Shown: positions 41,620 through 50,456 of the stretch, piece after piece | Position numbering within the stretch: the first letter of the stretch is position 1 | How the letters are laid out: the number at the start of each line of letters is the position of its first letter | Assembly: GCF_021531975.1 (NCBI RefSeq) | Contig: NZ_JAFBIY010000008.1 | Span: forward strand, 1-64,000 | Direction: 5' to 3' | Source of the DNA: Faecalicatena contorta | GTDB lineage: Bacteria; Bacillota; Clostridia; Lachnospirales; Lachnospiraceae | Length of the DNA: 64,000 nucleotides | Position numbers and translations under genes: made by a program | The notes under the pieces: generated by a model | What the model was told of the DNA's origin: nothing | What the model saw: the letters and a program-made list of their open reading frames with translations, nothing else | Database searches by the model: none

Positions 41620-43482
41620 ATGGCGAAGCAATTGAAACGAAGAAGTATTATTTATGGTGCGGGTGTGTTCTGGTATATCTGTGTGATTTCTGTCACAGTG
41701 GCTAATTTCATACCTGACATGTCAAAGTTCATATTATTTCTGATTGCATATCTGCTTGTTGGAGCAGATGCATTTTGGACCCTCAGTGAGAGTCTGATAC
41801 AGAAGAAAATACCTGCAGATCATCTGTTGATCATAGTGGCAACTGTAGGAGCCTTTGGCGTGGGAAGATATATGGAAAGCGTTCTTGTTATGTTGCTTTT
41901 TGAACTTGGTATGCTTTTTGAAGCGATTTCAACTGACAAAACGAAGCGTTCTATTGCTGAGATGCTGGATATTCGTCCAGAATATGCAATACGAAAGATA
42001 AAGGGTAAGGAAACCAAAGTAGAGCCGTCAGAGTTAAAAAGAAACCATATCATTATTGTTAAACCAGGTGAGCGCATTCCGGTAGATGCAATCGTGACTT
42101 CCGGGACTACGACGATTGATACGAAGGCTCTTACCGGTGAGCCGATGCCGCAGACAGTATATCCGGGGGATCGTATATATGGAGGATGTATTAATCTGAG
42201 TGGCGTGATTGAAGCAAAGGTTACGAAGGTTTATAAGGATTCTACGGTATCCAGGATTATGGAGATGGTAGAAAATGCCCAGAATGTAAAGTCTGAAAGT
42301 GAAACATTTATTACAAAATTTTCAAGAGTGTATACGCCGGTCATGGCAATCTGTGCATTTGTGGTAATGTTTGTTCCACCGATGACATTTTCCTATGGCA
42401 ACTGGAGCACATGGATATACCGGGGGCTGATCTTTCTGGTTGTTGCCTGCCCCTGTGATCTTGTTATGTCTGCACCTCTCGCATTTCTCGGCGGGATTGC
42501 ATCGGCGGCCAGACATGGTATCGTTGTCAAAGGCGGTAATTATCTGGAAGAGCTGGCAAAGGCGGATACATTTGTGTTTGACAAGACCGGAACACTGACA
42601 GAAGGCGTTTTTGCGGTAAAAGAAGTGAAGCCTGTGGGAATGTCTGAAGAAGAATTAATGGATATTGTGGTACATGTAGAAAGCTATTCCAATCACCCGA
42701 TCGCGCAGTCGCTTCTGGATGCGTATAAAGGAACTGTTGACAAAGGAAAGGTGCGTTCTGTCAAGGAATCGTCCGGATTTGGAATCAGTGCAACCTATGA
42801 AGGACGCCGTGTACATGTCGGTAACCGGCGGATGATGAATAATAAGAAGATTACCGTGGATGAGGTAGAGGCTTCCGGAACAGTTGTCTATGTATGTGTA
42901 GATAAGAAATATGCGGGATATATCCTTATCACAGATGTGGTGAAGGAAGATGCCAGAGATACGCTTTCCTATCTGAAGGAAAAGTGTAAGGCTGTTCTTG
43001 TCATGCTCACCGGTGATACAAAGAAGGCAGCCAGAGAAGTGGCACAAGAGCTTCATATGGATTATGCATATGCAGACCTTATGCCGGAGGATAAGCTGGA
43101 GCAGCTGGAAGATTTCCTGTTCCTGCAGGATGACACGGAGAAGCTGGTATGCGTCGGGGATGGTATCAATGATGCACCAGTTCTGGCGCGGGCCGATGTG
43201 GGAATTGCCATGGGTAATCTCGGTTCTGCGGCAGCGATTGAGGCGGCGGATATTATTCTTATGGAAGATGAACTGCCGAAGATTATTGATGCAATACGTA
43301 TTGCAAAAGAGACATTGCGTGTAGTAAGCCAGAATACGATATTTGCATTGTTTATAAAAGTACTTGTACTGATTCTGGCGGTTGTCGGATTTTTTGGAAT
43401 GTGGGAAGCGATTCTGGTTGAAGTGGCAGTTATGGCTATTGCTATTTTAAATGCCATTGGAGTTGTGAAGTACGCAGTATAG
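41620..43482 (+). CDS. Heavy-metal P-type ATPase lacking the N-terminal metal domain, CPCD variant
   Basis: A 620-residue P1B-type ATPase. It begins directly with membrane helices (about residues 12-55), without HMA or His-rich regions. The intramembrane motif is ACPCDLVMSAPLAFLGG: the usual CPCA reads CPCD, putting an acidic side chain next to the transport cysteines. DKTGTLTEG, TGEPMPQ and VGDGINDAPVLARADVGIAMG are intact, so it should be active. It follows the CadC-like gene after 29 bases. The metal may differ from that of the first pump; this is not determined. A lipoprotein gene follows 9 bases later. Confidence 0.88.
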   Translation: MAKQLKRRSIIYGAGVFWYICVISVTVANFIPDMSKFILFLIAYLLVGADAFWTLSESLIQKKIPADHLLIIVATVGAFGVGRYMESVLVMLLFELGMLFEAISTDKTKRSIAEMLDIRPEYAIRKIKGKETKVEPSELKRNHIIIVKPGERIPVDAIVTSGTTTIDTKALTGEPMPQTVYPGDRIYGGCINLSGVIEAKVTKVYKDSTVSRIMEMVENAQNVKSESETFITKFSRVYTPVMAICAFVVMFVPPMTFSYGNWSTWIYRGLIFLVVACPCDLVMSAPLAFLGGIASAARHGIVVKGGNYLEELAKADTFVFDKTGTLTEGVFAVKEVKPVGMSEEELMDIVVHVESYSNHPIAQSLLDAYKGTVDKGKVRSVKESSGFGISATYEGRRVHVGNRRMMNNKKITVDEVEASGTVVYVCVDKKYAGYILITDVVKEDARDTLSYLKEKCKAVLVMLTGDTKKAAREVAQELHMDYAYADLMPEDKLEQLEDFLFLQDDTEKLVCVGDGINDAPVLARADVGIAMGNLGSAAAIEAADIILMEDELPKIIDAIRIAKETLRVVSQNTIFALFIKVLVLILAVVGFFGMWEAILVEVAVMAIAILNAIGVVKYAV

Positions 43483-43491
43483 GAGGAGAAT

Positions 43492-44016
43492 ATGAAGCAT
43501 GTTAAGAGAATACTGCTCGTAATATTTGCATGTATGTTTCTGACAGGCTGTGGAGAGAATACATATGAACAAGGCGTGGCAAGCCTTAAAGATGGGAAAT
43601 ATGAAGAAGCCATAGAGCAGTTTGAACAGGCGATAGAGAAAGAGACCAATATTGGTGATTCCTGGCGCGGTATCGGAATTGCCGACTGGGAACTGGGGCA
43701 GTATGATGCCGCTTCTGAGGCATTTGAGAAGGCGCTGGAAAATGGATCAGAAGAGACGGGAAGCATCTGTCATCTTATTGGTTCCTGCAAAATGCAGACG
43801 GAAGAGTATGAAGAAGCAATCCGTTATTATGATCTTGGCATTACCAGTAAGGACAGTACACCTGAGATGATACAGGAGATGCGCTTTAATATGGTCGTGG
43901 CTTACGAGAAGCTGAAGGACTGGGAAAGTGCCAGGACGAAGCTTGCAGAATACATCGCGGATTATCCGGATGACGAGCAGGCGCAGAAGGAATCTACATT
44001 TTTAGAGACGAGATAA
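43492..44016 (+). CDS. TPR-repeat lipoprotein
   Basis: A 174-residue exported lipoprotein. The signal peptide ends in the lipobox LTGC with C20 as the lipidated residue. About three to four tetratricopeptide repeats fill residues 25-165 (YEQGVASLKDGKYEEAIEQF, then YDAASEAFEKAL, YEEAIRYYDLGI and WESARTKLAEYI). TPRs mediate protein contacts; the partner is unknown. It is close behind the ATPase gene and four bases before hflX. AGGAGG precedes the ATG. Confidence 0.85.
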   Translation: MKHVKRILLVIFACMFLTGCGENTYEQGVASLKDGKYEEAIEQFEQAIEKETNIGDSWRGIGIADWELGQYDAASEAFEKALENGSEETGSICHLIGSCKMQTEEYEEAIRYYDLGITSKDSTPEMIQEMRFNMVVAYEKLKDWESARTKLAEYIADYPDDEQAQKESTFLETR

Positions 44017-44020
44017 CAGT

Positions 44021-45292
44021 ATGATAGAATTAAAAAGAGAAACAGAACGTGTGATTCTGGTAGGACTGAACCTGCCGGGAGAAGAGGATGTACAGGGGTC
44101 ATTGGATGAGCTTAAAGAGCTGGCAGCGACGGCAGGAGCCGAGACAGTCGGTCAGCTGATACAAAGCAGAGAGCAGATGCATCCCGGCACATACGTAGGA
44201 AAGGGAAAGATAGAAGAATTAAAAGACCTGTTGTGGGAGCTGGACGCAACAGGTATTATTTGTGATGATGAGCTTTCACCGATTCAGATGAAGAATCTGC
44301 AGGATGAACTGGATGTAAAGGTGATGGACCGGACGCTTGTGATTCTGGACATTTTTGCCGGACGTGCATCAACAAGTGAAGGAAAGCTTCAGGTAGAACT
44401 GGCGCAGCTAAAATACCGGCAGACGAGACTTACCGGATTCGGCACATCAATGTCAAGGCTCGGAGGCGGAATTGGAACGAGAGGACCAGGTGAAAAGAAA
44501 CTGGAGATTGACCGCCGTCTTATTAAGAGCAGGATCGCGCAGCTGAACCGGGAGCTTAGAGATGTGAAAAGGCATCGTGAAGTAACGAGAGAGCAAAGAA
44601 GCAGGAGTCATATTCCGGTAGCGGCAATCGTGGGATACACAAATGCCGGGAAGTCCACTCTTCTGAATACGCTGACAGGTGCGGATATACTGGCGGAGGA
44701 TAAGCTCTTTGCTACATTGGACCCGACCACAAGAAGCCGGAAGCTTTCGTGCGGACAGGAAATATTGCTGACAGATACAGTTGGATTTATCCGAAAGCTT
44801 CCCCATCATCTGATCGAAGCCTTTCGCAGTACACTGGAAGAGGCAAAATATGCAGATATCATCCTTCATGTGGTGGATGCATCTAACCCGCAGATGGATG
44901 AGCAGATGTTTACCGTATATGAGACGCTCCAGAATCTGGGTGTGAAGGATAAGCCTGTTATTACCGTGTTCAATAAGCAGGACAAGATACAGGAAGAGCA
45001 GATCATCCGGGACTTTCAGGCAGATTATACTGTGAAGATATCGGCCAGGACGGGAGAGGGACTTTCGGAGCTGGAGGAGACGATAGAAGCAGTCTTAAGA
45101 CAGCAGAAGGTTGCACTGGAATGTCTCTATGATTACAAGGATGCATCTGTGATACAATTGATCCGCAAATACGGAGAGCTATTAGAAGAAGAATATCGGG
45201 AAGATGGTATCTTCGTAAGAGCCTTTGTGCCGGCAGAGCTTTATGCCAGAGTAAGTGTATCACGGGGAGATTCCCCAAAGAGCTTCCGGTAG
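44021..45292 (+). CDS. hflX: Ribosome-associated GTPase HflX
   Basis: A 423-residue GTPase that binds the 50S subunit and can split stalled ribosomes. The HflX N-terminal domain (VGKGKIEELKDLL; LGGGIGTRGPGEKKLE) precedes the G domain with GYTNAGKST, DTVGF and NKQD. A C-terminal region completes it. Length is normal. Its last 52 bases overlap the 3' end of the opposing AraC-type regulator. Confidence 0.95.
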   Translation: MIELKRETERVILVGLNLPGEEDVQGSLDELKELAATAGAETVGQLIQSREQMHPGTYVGKGKIEELKDLLWELDATGIICDDELSPIQMKNLQDELDVKVMDRTLVILDIFAGRASTSEGKLQVELAQLKYRQTRLTGFGTSMSRLGGGIGTRGPGEKKLEIDRRLIKSRIAQLNRELRDVKRHREVTREQRSRSHIPVAAIVGYTNAGKSTLLNTLTGADILAEDKLFATLDPTTRSRKLSCGQEILLTDTVGFIRKLPHHLIEAFRSTLEEAKYADIILHVVDASNPQMDEQMFTVYETLQNLGVKDKPVITVFNKQDKIQEEQIIRDFQADYTVKISARTGEGLSELEETIEAVLRQQKVALECLYDYKDASVIQLIRKYGELLEEEYREDGIFVRAFVPAELYARVSVSRGDSPKSFR

Positions 45293-46083
45293 GCACGGGA
45301 AAAGGTTGAGTAATCCTTATATCCACAATCAAAACAGACCTGTGTACTTGGTACACCGGATAATAAAAGTTCTTTTGCAAGCAGGAGCCGTTTCTGGGCA
45401 ATATAAGTGCCTATGGTATAACCGGTTTCCTGCTTGAACAGTCTCATCATATAATATTTGCTGACATAGAAGGTGTCAGCGATATGGTCTATGGTCAGAT
45501 CATCTGTGATATGTTCATTAATATAATACAAGATATCTACAATTTTCATATTACAGTCATTCGTATCCAGATATTCCAGACGGTTCTTCTGGACGGCGCG
45601 GTTCAGATGAATCATAAACTCGAGAAAAAGCACCTGCCGGTACAGTCCGGCGGCATATCCTTCGTCAGAGAAAGAATGTTCAAGTCTTGTAATAGAGCGG
45701 AACAGGGAACTTTTTTCCAGTGAAGGAATGCGAAGTACATTGGAATGTTCTTCTTCTGCTTTCTGGAAACAATAACTTAAGTCATAGTCAGCAGTCTGGT
45801 ACGCATTCATAAAATTGGGGGAGATATAGACGATAATGCGCTCGTAAACTTCGGAATTGTCTACGGTCAGCCTGTGTATATCATTATGTTTTACGAGAAC
45901 AATATCATAGGGGAGAAGATCATAGGATTTTCCTTCCACCATGTAAGTCACCTTTCCTTTGATGAAGATCGTGATCTTGTCAAAATCGTGATAATGATAT
46001 TCGACCTCGTGGGTCTCCCGGTCTGTCAGATGAAATAACCGGAATTCACTGTTTAGATATCCTCTTTTTGCGTATTGTTCCAT
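45241..46083 (-). CDS. AraC family regulator with cupin sensor domain
   Basis: A 280-residue regulator. An N-terminal cupin-like domain (YHYHDFDKITIFIKGK, about residues 29-44) is joined to two C-terminal AraC helix-turn-helix motifs. TIDHIADTFYVSKYYMMRLFK and TQVCFDCGYKDYSTFSRAYRKLFG, about residues 198-272, are named here by their family pattern. Such proteins often sense sugars or small metabolites. An AAGGAG site precedes the ATG. It is divergent from dapF, with an inverted repeat between them. Its targets are unknown. Confidence 0.9.
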   Translation of the reverse strand: MEQYAKRGYLNSEFRLFHLTDRETHEVEYHYHDFDKITIFIKGKVTYMVEGKSYDLLPYDIVLVKHNDIHRLTVDNSEVYERIIVYISPNFMNAYQTADYDLSYCFQKAEEEHSNVLRIPSLEKSSLFRSITRLEHSFSDEGYAAGLYRQVLFLEFMIHLNRAVQKNRLEYLDTNDCNMKIVDILYYINEHITDDLTIDHIADTFYVSKYYMMRLFKQETGYTIGTYIAQKRLLLAKELLLSGVPSTQVCFDCGYKDYSTFSRAYRKLFGESPRDTLTLA

Positions 46084-46152
46084 AGATGCGCTCCTTATAC
46101 TTAATTACTAATTCCATAATAAAGAGAAAAGACATTATTTGCAATATATTAA

Positions 46153-46183
46153 GCATTATTTTTGTAGAAAGTGAAAATAATGC
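46153..46183. promoter_or_regulatory. Inverted repeat in the araC-like/dapF intergenic region
   Basis: GCATTATTTT (46153-46162) is perfectly inverted as AAAATAATGC (46174-46183). An extra CATTATTTGC half-site lies just before it, near 46133. TATGAT at 46188 may be the -10 of dapF. This is a likely regulator site, possibly for the neighbouring AraC-type protein. Confidence 0.45.
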
Positions 46184-46222
46184 CTGTTATGATGTGAATA
46201 GAAAATGCGCGGGAGGTATGTT

Positions 46223-47080
46223 ATGAAAGTGGTTTTAGAGCGTTATCATGGACTGGGAAATGATTATGTTGTGTTTGATCCAAATAAAAATGAACTTGTA
46301 CTGAATGAGAAGAATGTAAAGATGATCTGTGACCGTAATGCGGGACTTGGCTCCGATGGTGTACTGGAAGGTCCGATCCTGAAAGAAGACGGTATGTATG
46401 TAAAGGTGTGGAATCCGGATGGAAGCGAATCAGAGACAAGTGGAAACGGTGTACGTATCTTTGCAAAATATTTAAAAGATGCCGGATATGTGCAGAAGAA
46501 AGCATTTAAACTATATACGGGAAACGGACCGGTAGAGGTAACATTTTTAAATGAAGACGGAAGTCGTCTTCGTGTGTCAATGGGTAAGCTTTCTTTCTGG
46601 AGTGACGATATCCCGGTAACAGGCGAGAGACGTGAAGTCATCAATGAAGACATGGTCTTTGGCAGAACATTATATCCGGTAACATGTGTAAATATTGGGA
46701 ATCCGCATTGTGTCATTCCTATGCGTGAGATATCAAAGCCACTGGTATGTAAGATTGGTGATTATGCAGAAATTGCAAGATATTTTCCAAACCGAATCAA
46801 TACACAGATCATGAAGGTGGTAGATAAAGAGCATATTTCCATCGAGATATTTGAAAGAGGTGCCGGTTATACACTGGCTTCCGGTACCGGCGCATGTGCT
46901 GCTGCCGGAGTGGCATATAAGCTTGGAATGACAAACAGCAAAGTCATCGTACACATGCCGGGCGGCGATCTTCAGGTAGAAGTGGAAGATGACTGGAATG
47001 TCTATATGACAGGTGATGTCTTCTATGTAGCAAAGATTTGCCTGAGCAATGAATTTGCAGAAAAATTAAGAAGCGCATAA
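46223..47080 (+). CDS. dapF: Diaminopimelate epimerase homologue with both catalytic Cys replaced by Ser
   Basis: A 285-residue DapF-fold protein. YHGLGNDYVVFD at the N-terminus, NPDGSESE, GNPHCV and the overall length match DapF, which interconverts LL- and meso-diaminopimelate for peptidoglycan. However, both active-site loops are altered. The first reads TSGNGVRIF, where the family has CGNGxRC. The second reads RGAGYTLASGTGACAA, where the family has GAGETxACGTG. So both catalytic Cys are Ser, and the substrate-site Glu is Tyr. It may be inactive, use another mechanism, or act on another substrate. GGGAGGT precedes the ATG at 46223. Confidence 0.8.
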   Translation: MKVVLERYHGLGNDYVVFDPNKNELVLNEKNVKMICDRNAGLGSDGVLEGPILKEDGMYVKVWNPDGSESETSGNGVRIFAKYLKDAGYVQKKAFKLYTGNGPVEVTFLNEDGSRLRVSMGKLSFWSDDIPVTGERREVINEDMVFGRTLYPVTCVNIGNPHCVIPMREISKPLVCKIGDYAEIARYFPNRINTQIMKVVDKEHISIEIFERGAGYTLASGTGACAAAGVAYKLGMTNSKVIVHMPGGDLQVEVEDDWNVYMTGDVFYVAKICLSNEFAEKLRSA

Positions 47081-47120
47081 AGACGAGGTATGATATACTA
47101 AGGCATAGGGAGGAAAACCT

Positions 47121-50100
47121 ATGCCTTTACAATTTGTATTTGGACCTTCGGGTTCCGGGAAATCATTTTATCTTTATCATCATGTAATTGAAGAATCTAT
47201 GCTCCATCCGGAGCAGAATTATATGGTCCTTGTGCCGGAGCAGTTTACCATGCAGACGCAGAAGGATCTTGTTTCCATGCATCCCCGTCACGGTATTATG
47301 AATATTGACGTATTAAGCTTTGGACGTCTTGCCTATCGTATATTTGGTGAGACCGGAGGAGGTTCTCTTCCGGTTCTGGATGACGAGGGGAAGAATCTGA
47401 TCCTGCGCAAAATTGCCGGAGATCATGAGGATGAACTTTGTGTTCTCAGAGGAAATATGAAAAGGCTTGGTTATATCAGCGAGGTCAAGTCTGTCATATC
47501 TGAATTTATGCAGTATGATATAGGGGACGAGGAGCTGGAAAAAGTCATGGAGACAGTCGGGGAGGAATCCAGGCTGTATTATAAGCTTCAGGATATCCGG
47601 ACTTTATATCGGGAATTTACTGCTTATCTAGAAAAAAAATATATTACAAAAGAAGAACTTTTGGATGTTTTAAGCCAGGTGGCCGGTCAGTCCGATCTAT
47701 TGAAAAACAGTACAGTCGTACTGGATGGATTCACCGGATTTACGCCGGTGCAGAACCGTTTGCTAAAAGAGCTGATGCTGCATTGCCGGAAGGTCATCAT
47801 TACGGTTACCATGGATGAAAGGGAAGATCCTTATGTGTATCGTCATCCATATCAGTTGTTTGCACTCAGTAAGCATATGGTGCATACATTGACACAGATT
47901 GCAAAAGAAGCAGGAGTACTGTGTGAGGAGCCGGTGTGTCTGTATGACAGGACTCCGTATCGTTTCCGTGATCAGAATGCGCTTGCATATCTGGAACGCA
48001 ACATTTTCCGTTATCATGTCTCCGGGTATGGAAAAGAGCCGGAAGGAATCCGGCTTCATGTTGCGAGAAGTCCGAAGGAAGAAGCGATTGCTCTGGCAGG
48101 TGATATACGGGCATTTGTAAGAAAAGAAGGCTGTCGGTTCCGGGATGTGGGTGTGATCGTCAGTGACATGAACGTATACGGAGACTATCTGGAGCAGGCA
48201 TTTGAGATGTATCATATTCCGGTATTTATGGATCATAAACGAAGTATTCTTCTGAATTCCTTTGTAGAGTATATCCGGAGTCTCCTTCATATGATCGAAC
48301 AGAACTTCACATATGAGAGTGTATTTCGTTTTCTGCGGACGCAGCTTGCAGGATTTACATGCGAAGAGACGGATGCGCTGGAAAATTATGTAGTGGGACT
48401 TGGTATCAAAGGATATAAGAAATGGCAGGAACGCTGGGTCAGAAAGCTTAAGGGTATGGCGGAAGAAGAGCTTTCGCAGTTGAACCATTCCCGTGTCATG
48501 CTCGTGGAGAAGGTGGAAGCACTGGTATTTGTCCTGAAGCAGCGCAGGAAGACAGTGAAAGACATTACCCTTGCGCTTTATGAGTTCATGGTAAAAGAAG
48601 ATCTGCAGGTAAAGCTTAAGAAGCAGGAAGAAGAATTTCAGCTCTCCGGTGAGCTTGCGCTTGCCAAAGAATATGCGCAGATCTACCGGATACTGGTGGA
48701 ACTGTTTGATAAGTTTGTAGAGCTTCTGGGTGATGAGCCGGTAGGATTAAATGAATATTGTAAGCTTCTGGATGCCGGACTTACGGAAGCGAGAGTTGGT
48801 GTGATTCCGCCAAGTACAGATCAGGTCGTAGTGGGTGATGTGGAAAGAACGAGGTTAAAAGATATCCAGGCGTTGTTCTTTATTGGTGCAAATGATGTGT
48901 ACCTGCCGGGAGCACTTCTTCGAAACGGGCTGCTTTCCGAGCGTGACAGGGAAAAGTTTGGTAAAGAAAAGCTGACACTGGCACCGGGTGGAAAGGAACG
49001 GGCATACATTCAGAAGTTCTATCTGTATCTGAATCTGACAAAGCCTTCGAAGCGTCTGGAAGTATATTACAGTAAGGTGTCTCCGGATGGAAAGAGCATG
49101 CGTCCGTCTTATCTTATTCAGGAACTGCATAAGCTGTATCCTCTTCTGACAGTAGAGGATGAGGAGGAAAAGAAGGCTGATGGATATGAACTGACGGAAC
49201 AGATGGGGATAAATCTTCTGATACAGGGATTCCAGAATCGTGACAGCGGTGGTATGGATCTTAAGTGGCAGGAATTGTATTCATGGTATAAGAAGCAGCC
49301 GGGGTGGAAAGAAAAGGTGGAAGACCTTTTGCGTGCCGGCTATTACAGACGTCCGGATGACGGACTTACAGAGGCTGTGGCAAAGAAGCTGTACGGAGAG
49401 GATTTTGAAGACAGTATTACGAGAATGGAACGTTTCTCTGTCTGTGCTTTTTCCCATTTCCTTACCTATGGCCTGAAGCTTAAGGAACGCCAGGAATATG
49501 ATTTTCAGGCAGTTGATCTGGGAAATGTATGTCACAAAGCCCTGGAATGTTTCTCCTGGAAGGTAAAAAATGCAGGACGAAAGTGGACAGAGCTTAAAGA
49601 AGAGGAACGGAAACAGTACATTGAGGAAAGTGTGGAAGAAGCCATTACAGATTATGGCAATTCTGTACTTTACAGTACTGCACGAAATGAATATCTGATC
49701 GTGCGTATGAAACGGATGCTGGAGCGGACCGTATGGGCACTTACAAAGCAGCTTCAGGCCGGGGACTTTGAGCCTTCTTCCTATGAGGTGCGTTTTGCGG
49801 GCGGTAAGATCGACCGGGTGGATACATGTATGGATGGTGATAAAGTATACGTAAAGGTTCTGGATTATAAGACCGGAACAAAGGTATTTGATGTTGTGGC
49901 GCTTTATCATGGACTTCAGCTGCAGCTCATGGTATATATGAACGCGGCAATGCAGATGGAGAGTAAGAAGCATCCGGACAGTGAGATTATCCCGGCAGGG
50001 GTATTCTATTATCGTATTTCGGAACCGTTTGTAGATAAAAAGCAGGAATCTCCGGAAGAAGCGCTTCTTAAGGAGATGAAGCCGGATGGAATCGTTCATC

Positions 50101-50453
50101 TGAAGGAAGATGTGCTGGAGCACCTGGATCACTGTATGGCAGGAGAGTCTCTTGTTGTTCCGATTAAATACAACAAGAATGGAAGCCTGTCACGCAGTTC
50201 GAAGACAGCATCCGAGGATGAATTCTACGCTATGCTTAAGCACGCGGCGAAAAAGGTCGAACAGATCCACGGGCAGATCTTGTCAGGCGATACGGCGGCG
50301 CTGCCATACCGGCGGGGGCAGGAGACCGGCTGCGATTATTGCAGTTATCGCCATGTATGCGGATTTGACAGGAAAATCCCCGGATACGAATACCGGGAGC
50401 TTGATAAGATGAAAAAAGAAGAAGCAATTGCGGAAATGTTGAGAGAGGAGTAG
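47121..50453 (+). CDS. addB: ATP-dependent helicase/nuclease subunit B
   Basis: A 1110-residue subunit of the AddAB double-strand break repair enzyme, the Firmicute counterpart of RecBCD. Walker A FGPSGSGKSF is at the N-terminus. The C-terminal RecB-type nuclease contains KVLDYKTGTK. The 4Fe-4S cluster is held by a Cys in RFSVCAFSHF and by CDYCSYRHVCGFD near the end. It starts 40 bases after dapF with an AGGGAGGA site and ends three bases before addA. Confidence 0.95.
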   Translation: MPLQFVFGPSGSGKSFYLYHHVIEESMLHPEQNYMVLVPEQFTMQTQKDLVSMHPRHGIMNIDVLSFGRLAYRIFGETGGGSLPVLDDEGKNLILRKIAGDHEDELCVLRGNMKRLGYISEVKSVISEFMQYDIGDEELEKVMETVGEESRLYYKLQDIRTLYREFTAYLEKKYITKEELLDVLSQVAGQSDLLKNSTVVLDGFTGFTPVQNRLLKELMLHCRKVIITVTMDEREDPYVYRHPYQLFALSKHMVHTLTQIAKEAGVLCEEPVCLYDRTPYRFRDQNALAYLERNIFRYHVSGYGKEPEGIRLHVARSPKEEAIALAGDIRAFVRKEGCRFRDVGVIVSDMNVYGDYLEQAFEMYHIPVFMDHKRSILLNSFVEYIRSLLHMIEQNFTYESVFRFLRTQLAGFTCEETDALENYVVGLGIKGYKKWQERWVRKLKGMAEEELSQLNHSRVMLVEKVEALVFVLKQRRKTVKDITLALYEFMVKEDLQVKLKKQEEEFQLSGELALAKEYAQIYRILVELFDKFVELLGDEPVGLNEYCKLLDAGLTEARVGVIPPSTDQVVVGDVERTRLKDIQALFFIGANDVYLPGALLRNGLLSERDREKFGKEKLTLAPGGKERAYIQKFYLYLNLTKPSKRLEVYYSKVSPDGKSMRPSYLIQELHKLYPLLTVEDEEEKKADGYELTEQMGINLLIQGFQNRDSGGMDLKWQELYSWYKKQPGWKEKVEDLLRAGYYRRPDDGLTEAVAKKLYGEDFEDSITRMERFSVCAFSHFLTYGLKLKERQEYDFQAVDLGNVCHKALECFSWKVKNAGRKWTELKEEERKQYIEESVEEAITDYGNSVLYSTARNEYLIVRMKRMLERTVWALTKQLQAGDFEPSSYEVRFAGGKIDRVDTCMDGDKVYVKVLDYKTGTKVFDVVALYHGLQLQLMVYMNAAMQMESKKHPDSEIIPAGVFYYRISEPFVDKKQESPEEALLKEMKPDGIVHLKEDVLEHLDHCMAGESLVVPIKYNKNGSLSRSSKTASEDEFYAMLKHAAKKVEQIHGQILSGDTAALPYRRGQETGCDYCSYRHVCGFDRKIPGYEYRELDKMKKEEAIAEMLREE

Positions 50454-50456
50454 GGC

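Noticed and set aside
38160-43490. The metal module as a recently acquired resistance island
   Set aside because: No integrase, transposase, flanking repeats or abrupt composition change is visible, and its genes run on into the surrounding ones with short gaps.
43062-43766. A 234-codon minus-strand frame across the end of the second ATPase and the lipoprotein gene
   Set aside because: It is antisense to two well-supported genes, is compositionally biased and has no ribosome binding site.
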